A stretch of 18,087 bases of DNA from positions 1 through 18,087 of the forward strand of contig DKER01000232.1 in assembly GCA_002452555.1 (NCBI GenBank), read 5' to 3'. The stretch comes from Fidelibacterota bacterium UBA6817. GTDB lineage: Bacteria; Fidelibacterota; Fidelibacteria; Fidelibacterales; Fidelibacteraceae. Each line of letters opens with the position of its first letter. The stretch's first letter is position 1. The notes beneath the pieces are model-generated. The model searched no databases and was not told the DNA's origin. It saw only the letters and a list, made by a program, of their open reading frames with translations. Positions 6,641 through 15,209 of this stretch are shown piece after piece. Both the position numbers and the translations under genes were made by a program.

Positions 6641-8302
6641 ATGTCAAAATCAGAAATGTTTTGTTTTCAGTGTCAGGAGGCATCCGGAGGAAAGGGGTGT
6701 ACTATCATCGGCATTTGCGGCAAAGAACCAAATGTTGCTGCCATGCAGGATTTATTGATGTATACAGCAAAAGGTGTTGCAATTCTCAGTCACGAAAAGC
6801 GGAAGCATGCCGTTTTGTGCGAAACACCCAATCGTTTTCTGGCTGATGCTTTATTTACAACTATAACAAATGCCAATTTTGATTTACAGGTAATTGCCGA
6901 CAAAGTAATGAAAGGATTGGCGTTACGTGAACACATCAAGCAAAATGTAGATTTGAGTATCCTGCCGGACAATCTGAGAAATCATGATGCTTTAACCTGG
7001 AATGCTTATACCATTCCTGAGCTGGAAGAAAAAGCGAAAAGTCTTGGTATTCTAAAAACAGAAAATGAAGATATCCGCAGTTTACGAGAGCTTTTAACAT
7101 ACGGACTCAAAGGCATGGCTGCGTATGCCGAGCATGCTCTGAACCTGGGTTATTCGGATAATGATGTTTTCGGATTTATAGAAAAAGGACTTATTGCAAC
7201 GCTGGACGACTCCTTGACTGTTGAGGACCTGACAGGTCTTGTGCTTGAATGCGGAAAGTATGGCGTGAATGTGATGGCGCTTTTGGATAAAGCGAATACA
7301 TCCACATACGGCCATCCCGAAATAACCGAAGTCAATATCGGAACTCGGAATAATCCCGCCATTCTTATCAGCGGACATGATCTCAAAGATCTGGAAGAGT
7401 TGCTGGAACAGACCGAAGGAACCGGAGTTGACGTGTATACGCACAGTGAAATGCTGCCTGCACATTATTATCCTGCCTTTAAAAAATATGAACACTTTGC
7501 CGGCAATTACGGAAATTCATGGTGGAAACAAACAGAGGAATTCGAAACATTCAACGGTCCTATCCTGTTCACCACAAACTGTCTGGTTCCTCCAAGGAAG
7601 AAATCAACGTACAGTCAACGGGTTTTTACAACCGGAGCTGCCGGATTTACGGGTTTTCCACACATTCCAGACAGGCCCAAAGGCGGTAAAAAGAATTTTA
7701 AAGCTCTTATTGATATGGCCAAAACCTGTGAACCGCCTGCTCCCATTGAAAGCGGGACAATTGTAGGCGGCTTTGCACACAATCAGGTAACGCAACTTGC
7801 CGATAAAGTTGTTGATGCTGTAAAATCCGGAGCAATCCGGAAATTTCTGGTTATGGCAGGGTGTGACGGACGAATGAAAAGTCGTGAATATTATACTGAA
7901 TTTGCACAAAAATTGCCGGAAGATACCGTTATCCTGACGGCGGGATGTGCAAAATACCGCTATAATAAATTACCGCTCGGGGATATCGGCGGTATTCCGC
8001 GTGTTTTGGATGCAGGACAATGTAACGATTCTTACAGTTTAGCCGTCGTAGCCCTTAAACTGAAAGAGATCTTTGAACTGAACGATATTAATGACCTTCC
8101 TATAGCCTATAATATTGCGTGGTATGAACAAAAAGCCGTGATTGTTCTGCTGGCTTTGCTCTACCTTGGCGTTAAAAACATTCACCTCGGTCCCTCCCTC
8201 CCTGCATTTCTTTCTCCCAATGTTGCCAATGTACTGGTGGAAAACTTTGGCATCGCTTCCATAACAGATGTGGACCAGGATATTGCCCTTCTCGTCGGAT
8301 AA
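6641..8302 (+). CDS. hcp: hybrid cluster protein / hydroxylamine reductase
   Basis: This is a cytoplasmic Fe-S enzyme of nitrosative-stress defence. It was named for hydroxylamine reduction to ammonia and is now mostly viewed as an NO reductase/detoxification enzyme. Its 553 residues match the family. The N-terminal cubane cluster motif is C8-X2-C11-X8-C20-X5-C26, the arrangement of strict anaerobes; facultative bacteria use a longer spacing. All hybrid-cluster ligands are present: His246, Glu270, Cys314, Cys408 (AGCDGR, the persulfide position), Cys436, Cys461, Glu496 and Lys498. Each lies exactly two residues beyond the Desulfovibrio numbering I recall, so the enzyme should be intact. A good ribosome site (AAAGGAG, six bases before the ATG) is present. 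It is divergent from the Crp/Fnr regulator and followed by a strong terminator, so it is probably monocistronic. No hcr reductase gene lies beside it, so ferredoxin or another donor is likely. Confidence 0.97.
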   Translation: MSKSEMFCFQCQEASGGKGCTIIGICGKEPNVAAMQDLLMYTAKGVAILSHEKRKHAVLCETPNRFLADALFTTITNANFDLQVIADKVMKGLALREHIKQNVDLSILPDNLRNHDALTWNAYTIPELEEKAKSLGILKTENEDIRSLRELLTYGLKGMAAYAEHALNLGYSDNDVFGFIEKGLIATLDDSLTVEDLTGLVLECGKYGVNVMALLDKANTSTYGHPEITEVNIGTRNNPAILISGHDLKDLEELLEQTEGTGVDVYTHSEMLPAHYYPAFKKYEHFAGNYGNSWWKQTEEFETFNGPILFTTNCLVPPRKKSTYSQRVFTTGAAGFTGFPHIPDRPKGGKKNFKALIDMAKTCEPPAPIESGTIVGGFAHNQVTQLADKVVDAVKSGAIRKFLVMAGCDGRMKSREYYTEFAQKLPEDTVILTAGCAKYRYNKLPLGDIGGIPRVLDAGQCNDSYSLAVVALKLKEIFELNDINDLPIAYNIAWYEQKAVIVLLALLYLGVKNIHLGPSLPAFLSPNVANVLVENFGIASITDVDQDIALLVG

Positions 8303-8325
8303 ACAAACTATTCAAATCAAAAAAG

Positions 8326-8350
8326 GCCGGTTTATTAACCGGCTTTTTTT
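8326..8350. terminator. intrinsic terminator after hcp (bidirectional form)
   Basis: The stem GCCGGTT (8326-8332) pairs with AACCGGC (8337-8343) around the loop TATT, followed by seven T (8344-8350). An A-run directly before the stem (8319-8324) would serve as a T-run on the other strand. It starts about 24 bases after the hcp stop and isolates hcp from the peptidase gene. Confidence 0.9.
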
Positions 8351-8465
8351 ATTCACCTGTTTTTTCGTTTTATTATGTATGGGTAAAATTTTTGAAATTA
8401 TCCGTTTTTCAGACAACTTTTTGATAAATTCCACCTCTGTAATTGAGAAATAAGAAAGGATCATA

Positions 8466-10532
8466 ATGAAACGATTAACAATTGTAATTGTCACACTGGC
8501 GCTGATGTCAGGGTTATTGATTCTTCAATCCGCCTGTACAAATCGGGCAGTTAAAAAGGATGTTCAAAGTCCTGCCTTACCTGCATTCGACACAGGTAAT
8601 ATTGATGACAGCGTCAAGCCCGGTGATGATTTTTTCCTGTATGCAAACGGCAATTGGATTAAAAATAATCCTGTCCCTGATGACCGTGTAAGCATCGGGT
8701 CTTTCCGGGATGTGTATGATATGAATCAGGATATGATAGAAACACTGCTGCAGAGCGCAGCACAGGATAGTATCGCAGATCCTGCATCTGTAAAAGGCCA
8801 GATCGGCGCATATTTTCACAGCGGTATGGACAGTATAAGGATCCATTCACTCGGATTGGAACCGTTGATTCAAACACAGAATAACATTATAAAAACAGAT
8901 ACTCCGGAAAATATTGTCAAAACGTTAAGCTGGTATCATCGACACTTTATGTTCCCTGCTTTTAATGTGTCATTCTATGAGGATCCCAAAAACACGGACC
9001 TGATAATAGTCCATGTTGGCCAAAGCGGTTTAGGACTGCCTGAAAGAGAATATTATGTAGGAGCATCGGAAAGACTGGACGATATCCGTAAAGAGTACAT
9101 CACATTTCTTGCTCAGGTTTTCATGGCTATGGGATATGATAAAATCCGTTCCACAGAAGCCGCGTCCAATGTTATGACCATTGAAACCCGGTTTGCACAG
9201 GCATCCATGAACATTGTGGACCGGAAAGATCCGCAAAAAACATATCATAAAATGACGGCTGATTCGTTAAAAGTCCTGATGCCTGATATGGACTGGGATC
9301 TTTACACTAATGAGCTGGGACTTTTATATACCGGTTATTACAATGTCCACCAACCGGAATTCCTCAAAGAATTTAACTCAATGCTTACGGATGTGTCATC
9401 ACAGGCATGGTATGATTATTTTGCCTGGAATCTCTTTGACAGGACTGTTCACTATTTGCCGGATTCAGTAAATGAACTCCATTTCAACTTCTTTAACCGT
9501 TATCTTTCCGGTCAGCAAAAAATGGAACCCCGATTAAAACGCGTTTTAAACAATTCAAACTGGGTTTTGGGAGATATGCTTGCCCAGCTTTATGTAGACA
9601 CTTATTTCCCGCCTGAAGCAAAAATCAAGATGACGGAACTGACCGATAATTTGAAGACTGCATTACATCATCGTATAGAAAAAGTAGATTGGATGACCGA
9701 TGATACCCGGGAAAAAGCCCTGAACAAATTATCCGCCATGCGCATAAAAATCGGATATCCGGACAAATGGGAAGATTATTCCGGTCTGATACTTTCGAGA
9801 GATGATTATTATGGAAATATCTTATCCATACTGGACTATAATTTTAATATAGAAAAGAAAAAGGCCGGTCAGGCGCCGGATCCGGATGAATGGTTTATGC
9901 CCGCACATATTGTCAATGCTTATTACAGCCCTCTCCGCAACGAAGTTGTTTTCCCTGCGGGTATCCTTCTCCCGCCTTTTTTCAACCTATACGCAGATGA
10001 TCCTGTAAACTACGGTGGAATCGGCGTGGTTATCGGACATGAGATGACCCATGGTTTTGATGATCACGGACGTCAGTATGATGAAAAAGGAATTCTGAAT
10101 GACTGGTGGTCAGAAAAAGATGCCGAACAATTTGAAGCACGTTCAAAAGCGCTGGTAAAACAATACGATCAATATGTTGTTATTGATACTTTCAGAATCA
10201 ATGGAGAGCTGACATTAGGAGAAAACATTGCTGATTTGGGAGGTGTAAACGTTGCATATGATGCGCTACAGCTTGCTAAACAGACAAATGAATATTCCAA
10301 AATAGACGGTTTTACGCCGGACCAGCGTTTTTTTCTGGGTTTCGCACAGATCTGGCGGTCTAACATGAAAGATGAAACACTGATTCGCAGAGTAATGGAA
10401 GACGAACACTCTCCTGCACATTTTCGCGTTGTAGGCCCTCTGGAAAATGTTGATGCCTTTTATCAGGCATTCAAGGTTCAGCCGGGTGACACAATGTACC
10501 GCCCTAAACACGAACGGATAGTTATCTGGTAA
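8466..10532 (+). CDS. M13-family zinc metallopeptidase, predicted lipoprotein (neprilysin/PepO-like)
   Basis: This is a 688-residue gluzincin of the neprilysin family, which cleaves oligopeptides. The N-terminus (Lys2, Arg3, hydrophobic 4-20) ends in LQSAC with Cys24 as the probable lipidation site. Gln at -3 is atypical for a lipobox, so anchoring is likely but not certain. The protein should therefore act in the periplasm or on the outer membrane. Hallmarks: NAYY at 484-487 (the substrate-backbone motif, usually NAFY), the zinc motif HEMTH at 525-529 (His525 and His529 ligands, Glu526 base) and ENIAD at 586-590 (Glu586 third ligand, Asp590 support). The C-terminus ends in Trp, as usual, without the Cys of the eukaryotic CxxW ending. 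The ribosome site AAAGGA lies five bases before the ATG. It is flanked by terminators on both sides, so it is monocistronic. The 163-base leader region holds the hcp terminator and A/T-rich sequence without a clear promoter. Confidence 0.95.
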   Translation: MKRLTIVIVTLALMSGLLILQSACTNRAVKKDVQSPALPAFDTGNIDDSVKPGDDFFLYANGNWIKNNPVPDDRVSIGSFRDVYDMNQDMIETLLQSAAQDSIADPASVKGQIGAYFHSGMDSIRIHSLGLEPLIQTQNNIIKTDTPENIVKTLSWYHRHFMFPAFNVSFYEDPKNTDLIIVHVGQSGLGLPEREYYVGASERLDDIRKEYITFLAQVFMAMGYDKIRSTEAASNVMTIETRFAQASMNIVDRKDPQKTYHKMTADSLKVLMPDMDWDLYTNELGLLYTGYYNVHQPEFLKEFNSMLTDVSSQAWYDYFAWNLFDRTVHYLPDSVNELHFNFFNRYLSGQQKMEPRLKRVLNNSNWVLGDMLAQLYVDTYFPPEAKIKMTELTDNLKTALHHRIEKVDWMTDDTREKALNKLSAMRIKIGYPDKWEDYSGLILSRDDYYGNILSILDYNFNIEKKKAGQAPDPDEWFMPAHIVNAYYSPLRNEVVFPAGILLPPFFNLYADDPVNYGGIGVVIGHEMTHGFDDHGRQYDEKGILNDWWSEKDAEQFEARSKALVKQYDQYVVIDTFRINGELTLGENIADLGGVNVAYDALQLAKQTNEYSKIDGFTPDQRFFLGFAQIWRSNMKDETLIRRVMEDEHSPAHFRVVGPLENVDAFYQAFKVQPGDTMYRPKHERIVIW

Positions 10533-10558
10533 GTCACCGGAAAATTTTTTAAAAAAAG

Positions 10559-10584
10559 AGGGTCTGATCAGGACCCTTTTTTTT
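10559..10584 (+). terminator. intrinsic terminator after the M13 peptidase gene
   Basis: AGGGTC (10559-10564) and GACCCT (10572-10577) form the stem around a seven-base loop, followed by a run of T through 10584. It lies about 26 bases after the stop codon. The A-run before the stem may also give some termination in the minus direction for the converging ttcA gene. Confidence 0.85.
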
Positions 10585-10663
10585 ATCGAAAAAAATGAAA
10601 AAGCGGGGTTTTCGAATAAAATGTAAATTTAACATATCGTGATATAGCGATTTATTTACCTGA

Positions 10664-10685
10664 TCTCCCCCACCCCGGGGGAAAG
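10664..10685. other. GC-rich inverted repeat in the convergent gap
   Basis: A C-tract of five (10667-10671) can pair with a G-tract of five (10677-10681) around the loop ACCCC, flanked by partly matching TCT/AAAGA. It stands out in an otherwise A/T-rich 195-base gap between the M13 and ttcA 3' ends. No T-run follows on either strand, so it is not a standard terminator. It could be a transcript 3' structure for ttcA or simply a chance tract. Confidence 0.5.
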
Positions 10686-10727
10686 ATAAGGTGAATTCCC
10701 TTTTGTGTCAAACTAATATTGTTATGA

Positions 10728-11507
10728 TTATATCTGTATATTATCCGTTTTTTTCTTTTTATGCCCGGGTTTGCGAATATTTGTCATAACTTGCGTGTCT
10801 GGAAATCCGGGAATAAAGGGCAGATTTATTCGTTTCATACTTGAAAAGATATTATCGATTACATCAATTTTGGGATTATCGTTATTTATTTGATCCAGCT
10901 GTTTCTTCAAATAATTCCGCCGTGAATTTATCGCAGCCGGACAGTCTTCCGGTTCAACCGGAATTTCCTGTTCACGTGCGTAAGTAGACAGTAAGGGTTC
11001 AGGAATTAAGTAAAGCGGCCTTAAAATATGGAACAAACCGTCAAATAATTCCTGTTTGGGCAGCATCGTGCTCAATTCCCTGCCATAAAACTGATTCAAT
11101 AAAAATGTCTCAACTACATCATTCTTATGATGGCCGTAATAAATGCTGCTAAAACCCTGTTCCATGCCATATGTTACAACTGCTTTACGCCTTTCTCTCA
11201 TACAGATAAAACAGGCATTTTTACCGGCATTCGGATCGAATGCTTTATTGTAAATATCCGTCTCAAGGATATGAACCCGGCTGAATAACCGGCAATAATC
11301 CAAAAATTTTCCTGAAATTCCCGGTTTCACCCGGACATGAAGCGAATGGAGATCCAAATCAAAGTTTGACAGAAGTTTTAGCAAGGAAAGCGAATCCTTG
11401 CCACCGGATATTCCGACAAGAATTGTCTCCCCTTCACGGAATAAATCCCAGTTTTGGTTGGCTTCACGGATGAGTGCCAAAAGCTTCTTTTCAAGTTTTG
11501 TAGACAT
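10728..11507 (-). CDS. ttcA: TtcA-family tRNA thiolation enzyme (PP-loop ATPase)
   Basis: This is a cytoplasmic N-type ATP pyrophosphatase that, in the TtcA subfamily, activates tRNA cytidine-32 by adenylation and inserts sulfur to give 2-thiocytidine. The PP-loop SGGKDS lies at 34-39, GHHKNDVVETFLLN (125-138) matches the family GHHxxDxxET segment, and three cysteines fit the [4Fe-4S] ligands of TtcA: Cys99 and Cys102 (CFIC) plus Cys189. At 259 residues it is shorter than the roughly 310-residue Escherichia coli protein, so a related PP-loop thiolase with another target base is the alternative. The start lacks a Shine-Dalgarno. A TATATT box ends just 6 bases before the ATG, which suggests a leaderless mRNA. 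It lies downstream of nifJ on the same strand, separated by a hairpin. Confidence 0.83.
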   Translation of the reverse strand: MSTKLEKKLLALIREANQNWDLFREGETILVGISGGKDSLSLLKLLSNFDLDLHSLHVRVKPGISGKFLDYCRLFSRVHILETDIYNKAFDPNAGKNACFICMRERRKAVVTYGMEQGFSSIYYGHHKNDVVETFLLNQFYGRELSTMLPKQELFDGLFHILRPLYLIPEPLLSTYAREQEIPVEPEDCPAAINSRRNYLKKQLDQINNDNPKIDVIDNIFSSMKRINLPFIPGFPDTQVMTNIRKPGHKKKKTDNIQI

Positions 11508-11512
11508 ATCTG

Positions 11513-11525
11513 AATATACAAAAAA
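11513..11525 (-). promoter_or_regulatory. putative ttcA promoter core
   Basis: Read on the minus strand, TTTTTTG is followed by TATATT (11518-11513). The predicted start falls on or next to the ttcA ATG at 11507. The same 13 bases (TTTTTTGTATATT) recur upstream of nifJ, which supports a shared promoter element. The T-tract is also the tail of the nifJ terminator. Confidence 0.4.
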
Positions 11526-11548
11526 GGGAACCTGAATCGATTCCCTTT
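11520..11548 (-). terminator. intrinsic terminator after nifJ
   Basis: On the minus strand AAAGGGAA (11548-11541) pairs with TTCCCTTT (11530-11523) around a ten-base loop, followed by further T to 11520. It starts about 23 bases after the nifJ stop. It separates nifJ from ttcA but overlaps the T-rich part of the ttcA promoter core. Confidence 0.8.
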
Positions 11549-11570
11549 ATGTGATCATATTTTATTAAGT

Positions 11571-14500
11571 TTACTCAGACAATTTCTTATAGTCTTCGTA
11601 TCTATCCTTTACGTATTCGGCAAATTTAGCTCTGAATTCTTCCACTTTGTCAGGAAAAGATCTGGATAGAGATGTATATCTGGTTTCACTGTTAAGGAAA
11701 TCAAGAACATCTTCTTTAGGTTCTTTTGAATCAAGAACAAGAGGATTTTTGCCTTCTTTCTTGAGCAGAGGATTGTATCTGTAGAGAATCCAGTAACCGC
11801 TGTCAACAGCTCTCTTTTCTTCGTGTTGACTTAAACCCATATCGATTCCATGATTGATACAGGGAGCATAAGCTATGACAATAGACGGACCATTGTAAGC
11901 TTCGGCTTCTGTTAAGGCTTTCATGAGCTGATTTTTATTTGCTCCCATTGAAACAGATGCAACATAAACGTATCCATAGGTCATCATCATCTTACCGAGG
12001 TCTTTTTTAATGGTATTTTTTCCTGCTTCGGCAAAGCGGGCAACAGCACCTAAAGGAGACGCTTTTGAAGCCTGTCCGCCTGTATTTGAATAGACTTCCG
12101 TATCCAGAACCAGAATATTGACATTTTTTCCCGATGCCAGAACGTGGTCCAGACCGCCGAACCCGATATCATAAGCCCATCCGTCACCGCCAAAAGACCA
12201 TATGGATTTATCCACAAAGTAGTTTCTCAGTTCCAGAACTTTTTTAACAATCGGTTTCAATTGTTCAGGTGCAGAATCCATAAACCTCGGCAGCAGGTCT
12301 TTGATTTTTTGAGCATTATCTTTGTTCTCCTGATCGACTGAAGTCCAGTTTTCAACGGCCTTGTTCAATGCATCTCCCAATTCGCCGTCCACGCCGGCTT
12401 CCAGAAGGCGTTTCACATTGCTTTTAAGCTGTTTCCGATTGGCATCTACAGCCAGACGCATTCCAAATCCGTATTCTGCGTTATCTTCAAAAAGCGAATT
12501 AGCCCATGCAGGTCCATGACCGGCTTTATTTTTCGTATAGGGGATAGTTGGGAATGTGCCGCCGTAGATGGATGAACAGCCGGTCGCATTGGCAATGATC
12601 ATACGATCGCCAAACAATTGCGTGACCAGTCTGATGTACGGTGTTTCTCCACACCCGGCACAGGCCCCAGAAAATTCGAAAAGCGGTTGTTTGAACTGAC
12701 TACCTTTAACTGAATTCTCCCGATTGCTTCCCAGCACATCATTGGGCAGGGCATTGAAGAAATCGGCATTGATTCTTTCTCCGGCTTTGCGCTCTGTTTC
12801 TATAGGTGAAAATGTCAGTGTACCGGTTGGGCAGTCATTGATACAAACGCCACAACCGATACAATCGTCAATATAAACTTGAACTTTATATTTATAGGCA
12901 CTGTCTTTCCCTTTAACATCCATGACATTGAATGTTGCAGGAGCATCTATCAAATTGTCAGGAGCAATGAGTTTTGTTCTGATGGCAGCGTGAGGACAAA
13001 CAAACGAGCACTGATTACACTGAATACACTTTATCGGATCCCAATGAGGAACCAACGGTGCAACACCCCGTTTTTCAAGTGCTGTTGTGCCGGTCGGTAT
13101 TTGTCCGTCATACGGCAGTTCGCTGACTTTGATGCCATCTCCCTTTTCACGCATAATCCGTTCAATAACATTCTTCGTAAAATCATCCGAATCCTCAGGG
13201 ACAAGAGCATGGACCTCAGCGCTATTCAGAACTTTTTCCGGAACAGAAATCTGTTTCAACGCTTCATCAGCCCGGTCAACTGCTTTCCAGTTCATCTCAA
13301 CAATATCGCGTCCCTTGCTGGAATACGTTTTCTCAATTGCTTTTTTTATCATTGTGATGGCTTCATCCCGGGGCAGAACTTTCGAGATAATAAAGAATGC
13401 AGCCATCATAACTGTATTGATACGTGAACCGAGACCAACATCCTGGGCAATTTTCAACGCATCAATATTGTATAAACTGATATTTTTCTTAATAATGGTT
13501 TTCTGCATATCTTCTGTCAGGTTGTCAAAAACGTCTTCATCTTTCCAACTTGAGTTCAGAAGAAAAACACCTTTTTCTTTGATCCCTTCCAGAATATCAT
13601 ATCGTCCGATGAAAGCCTGATTATGGCAAGCAATAAAATCAGCATTTTCAACCAGATATTCAGATTGAATCTTTTCTTTGCCAAAACGGAGGTGACTGCG
13701 GGTTATTCCGCCGGATTTCTTTGAATCATACTGGAAATATCCCTGTGCATACATATCTGTATTATCGCCAATGATTTTAATGGAGTTTTTATTGGCACCT
13801 ACAGTTCCGTCAGATCCAAGTCCCCAGAATTTACAGGAAATAGTTCCTTCAGGAACGGTATTGATATGTTCATTTATTGGTATGGACAATCCGGTCAGAT
13901 CGTCTTCAATGCCAACGGTAAATCCATGAAAAGCCTTGCCGTCAAGGTGATCATAAACAGCTTTAACCATTGAAGGCGTAAATTCTTTACTGGAAAGACC
14001 GTATCGGCCGCCGATTATTTGGATGTCTTTTTTCTTTTTCAAGGCAGCAACAACATCCAGATAAAGGGGTTCACCGATTGAGCCGGGCTCTTTCGTACGG
14101 TCAAGTACTGCGATCTTTTTAACGGTTTCAGGAATCAATGATGCAAAAACATCGCCTGCAAAGGGGCGATACAACCGAACTTTAACAAGTCCCAGTTTTT
14201 CTCCCTTTTTATTCAGGTGATTGATTGTTTCTTCAATTGTATCACAGCCGCTGCCCATGGCAACAATAAGCTTATCAGCATCGGGCGCTCCGAAATAATC
14301 AAAAAGATGGTATTTCCGTCCTGTTTTCTCAGCAACTGTATCCATATACTTCTGAACGATTTCAGGTGTGACTAGATAGTATTTATTAATTGTTTCCCGT
14401 CCCTGAAAATAAACATCAGGATTTTGGGCTCCTACTTTAGCCATAGGAATTTCAGGATTTAAAGCCCGTTTACGAAAATCTTCGATGTATTTTTCATTCA

Positions 14501-15086
14501 CAAGTTCTTTCATTGTATCGTAATCAAGCAACTCAATTTTCTGAATTTCATGAGAATTTCTAAATCCATCAAAAAAGTTTAAAAAGGGAACCTGTGCTTC
14601 CAGTGTAGCGAGGTGAGAAACAATACCCAGATCCAGAATTTCCTGTATAGAGGATGCTGCAACCATGGCAAAACCCGTATTTCGGGCAGACATTACATCG
14701 GAATGATCACCAAAAATTGAGAGAGATTGGGCAGCAAGTGAACGGGCACTGACATGAAAAACAGTTGGAAGCATTTCACCGGCAATTTTATGCATATTGG
14801 GGAGCATCAGCATAAGTCCTTGAGAGGCCGTAAATGTCGTTGTAAAAGCACCGGCTGATAAGGAACCGTGCACAGCTCCGGCTGCACCGGCTTCACTCTG
14901 CATTTCAACAACATCCACTACTTCTCCAAAAATATTCTTCTGTCCTTTGGATGCCCATGCATCTGCATACTCACCCATATTGGATGAAGGAGTAATCGGA
15001 TATATGGCGGCAACGTCGCTAAAAGCATAAGCGACATGGGATGCGGCGAAATTTCCGTCAATCGTTTGTTTTTTAATTTTACTCAT
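11571..15086 (-). CDS. nifJ: pyruvate:ferredoxin (flavodoxin) oxidoreductase
   Basis: This is a homodimeric cytoplasmic enzyme converting pyruvate and CoA to acetyl-CoA and CO2 while reducing ferredoxin or flavodoxin, central to anaerobic fermentation. The single chain of 1171 residues is full length and has all domains in order: the N-terminal TPP pyrimidine-type domain (YPITPSSNMGEYADAW near 30-45, EMQSEAGAAGA near 62-72), the CoA-binding and transketolase-C-like middle part, the EKR domain (EKRGVAPLVPHWD, about 670-682), two ferredoxin motifs (CIQCNQCSFVCP about 687-698, CIGCGVCINDCP about 741-752), and the C-terminal TPP domain (CAGCGE about 807, GDGWAYDIGFGG about 965, and a downstream NTGGQASK segment). 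The cysteines for three [4Fe-4S] clusters are therefore present. The ribosome site AGGAGAT lies a few bases before the ATG. A hairpin terminator follows. It is probably transcribed alone, since its promoter core lies about 50 bases upstream. Confidence 0.98.
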   Translation of the reverse strand: MSKIKKQTIDGNFAASHVAYAFSDVAAIYPITPSSNMGEYADAWASKGQKNIFGEVVDVVEMQSEAGAAGAVHGSLSAGAFTTTFTASQGLMLMLPNMHKIAGEMLPTVFHVSARSLAAQSLSIFGDHSDVMSARNTGFAMVAASSIQEILDLGIVSHLATLEAQVPFLNFFDGFRNSHEIQKIELLDYDTMKELVNEKYIEDFRKRALNPEIPMAKVGAQNPDVYFQGRETINKYYLVTPEIVQKYMDTVAEKTGRKYHLFDYFGAPDADKLIVAMGSGCDTIEETINHLNKKGEKLGLVKVRLYRPFAGDVFASLIPETVKKIAVLDRTKEPGSIGEPLYLDVVAALKKKKDIQIIGGRYGLSSKEFTPSMVKAVYDHLDGKAFHGFTVGIEDDLTGLSIPINEHINTVPEGTISCKFWGLGSDGTVGANKNSIKIIGDNTDMYAQGYFQYDSKKSGGITRSHLRFGKEKIQSEYLVENADFIACHNQAFIGRYDILEGIKEKGVFLLNSSWKDEDVFDNLTEDMQKTIIKKNISLYNIDALKIAQDVGLGSRINTVMMAAFFIISKVLPRDEAITMIKKAIEKTYSSKGRDIVEMNWKAVDRADEALKQISVPEKVLNSAEVHALVPEDSDDFTKNVIERIMREKGDGIKVSELPYDGQIPTGTTALEKRGVAPLVPHWDPIKCIQCNQCSFVCPHAAIRTKLIAPDNLIDAPATFNVMDVKGKDSAYKYKVQVYIDDCIGCGVCINDCPTGTLTFSPIETERKAGERINADFFNALPNDVLGSNRENSVKGSQFKQPLFEFSGACAGCGETPYIRLVTQLFGDRMIIANATGCSSIYGGTFPTIPYTKNKAGHGPAWANSLFEDNAEYGFGMRLAVDANRKQLKSNVKRLLEAGVDGELGDALNKAVENWTSVDQENKDNAQKIKDLLPRFMDSAPEQLKPIVKKVLELRNYFVDKSIWSFGGDGWAYDIGFGGLDHVLASGKNVNILVLDTEVYSNTGGQASKASPLGAVARFAEAGKNTIKKDLGKMMMTYGYVYVASVSMGANKNQLMKALTEAEAYNGPSIVIAYAPCINHGIDMGLSQHEEKRAVDSGYWILYRYNPLLKKEGKNPLVLDSKEPKEDVLDFLNSETRYTSLSRSFPDKVEEFRAKFAEYVKDRYEDYKKLSE

Positions 15087-15138
15087 CTGCTTATCTCCTA
15101 TTCATTTATTTCAAATTTCAAAAAGTCACCAGCATTGT

Positions 15139-15151
15139 AATATACAAAAAA
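15139..15151 (-). promoter_or_regulatory. putative nifJ promoter core
   Basis: On the minus strand, TTTTTTG precedes TATATT (15144-15139), the same 13 bases seen before ttcA. The predicted start is near 15132, giving a leader of about 45 bases that includes the Shine-Dalgarno. No -35 consensus was recognised. A short interrupted palindrome, TTGTA-ATA-TACAA (15135-15147), overlaps it and could be an operator, but its arms are only five bases. Confidence 0.4.
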
Positions 15152-15209
15152 TATTTCGGATTTTGGGAGGTTAAAAACGGCTTTTTACTTTCTGTTTCTG
15201 TATAAAATT

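Noticed and set aside
8303..8465. A promoter for the M13 peptidase (TTGATA at 8421 with TAATTG at 8440)
   Set aside because: The spacer is only 13 bases, too short for a housekeeping promoter; no better candidate stood out.
12879..13620. Long plus-strand open frames (182 and 177 codons) opposite nifJ
   Set aside because: They lie wholly antisense to a confidently assigned gene, have low-complexity Phe/Ser-rich products and show no family motifs; they are shadows of the nifJ codon usage.
15135..15147. TTGTA-N3-TACAA upstream of nifJ as a second site for the hcp regulator
   Set aside because: It lacks the GTAAC/GTTAC half-sites and has only five-base arms with the wrong spacing; I keep it only as part of the promoter description.
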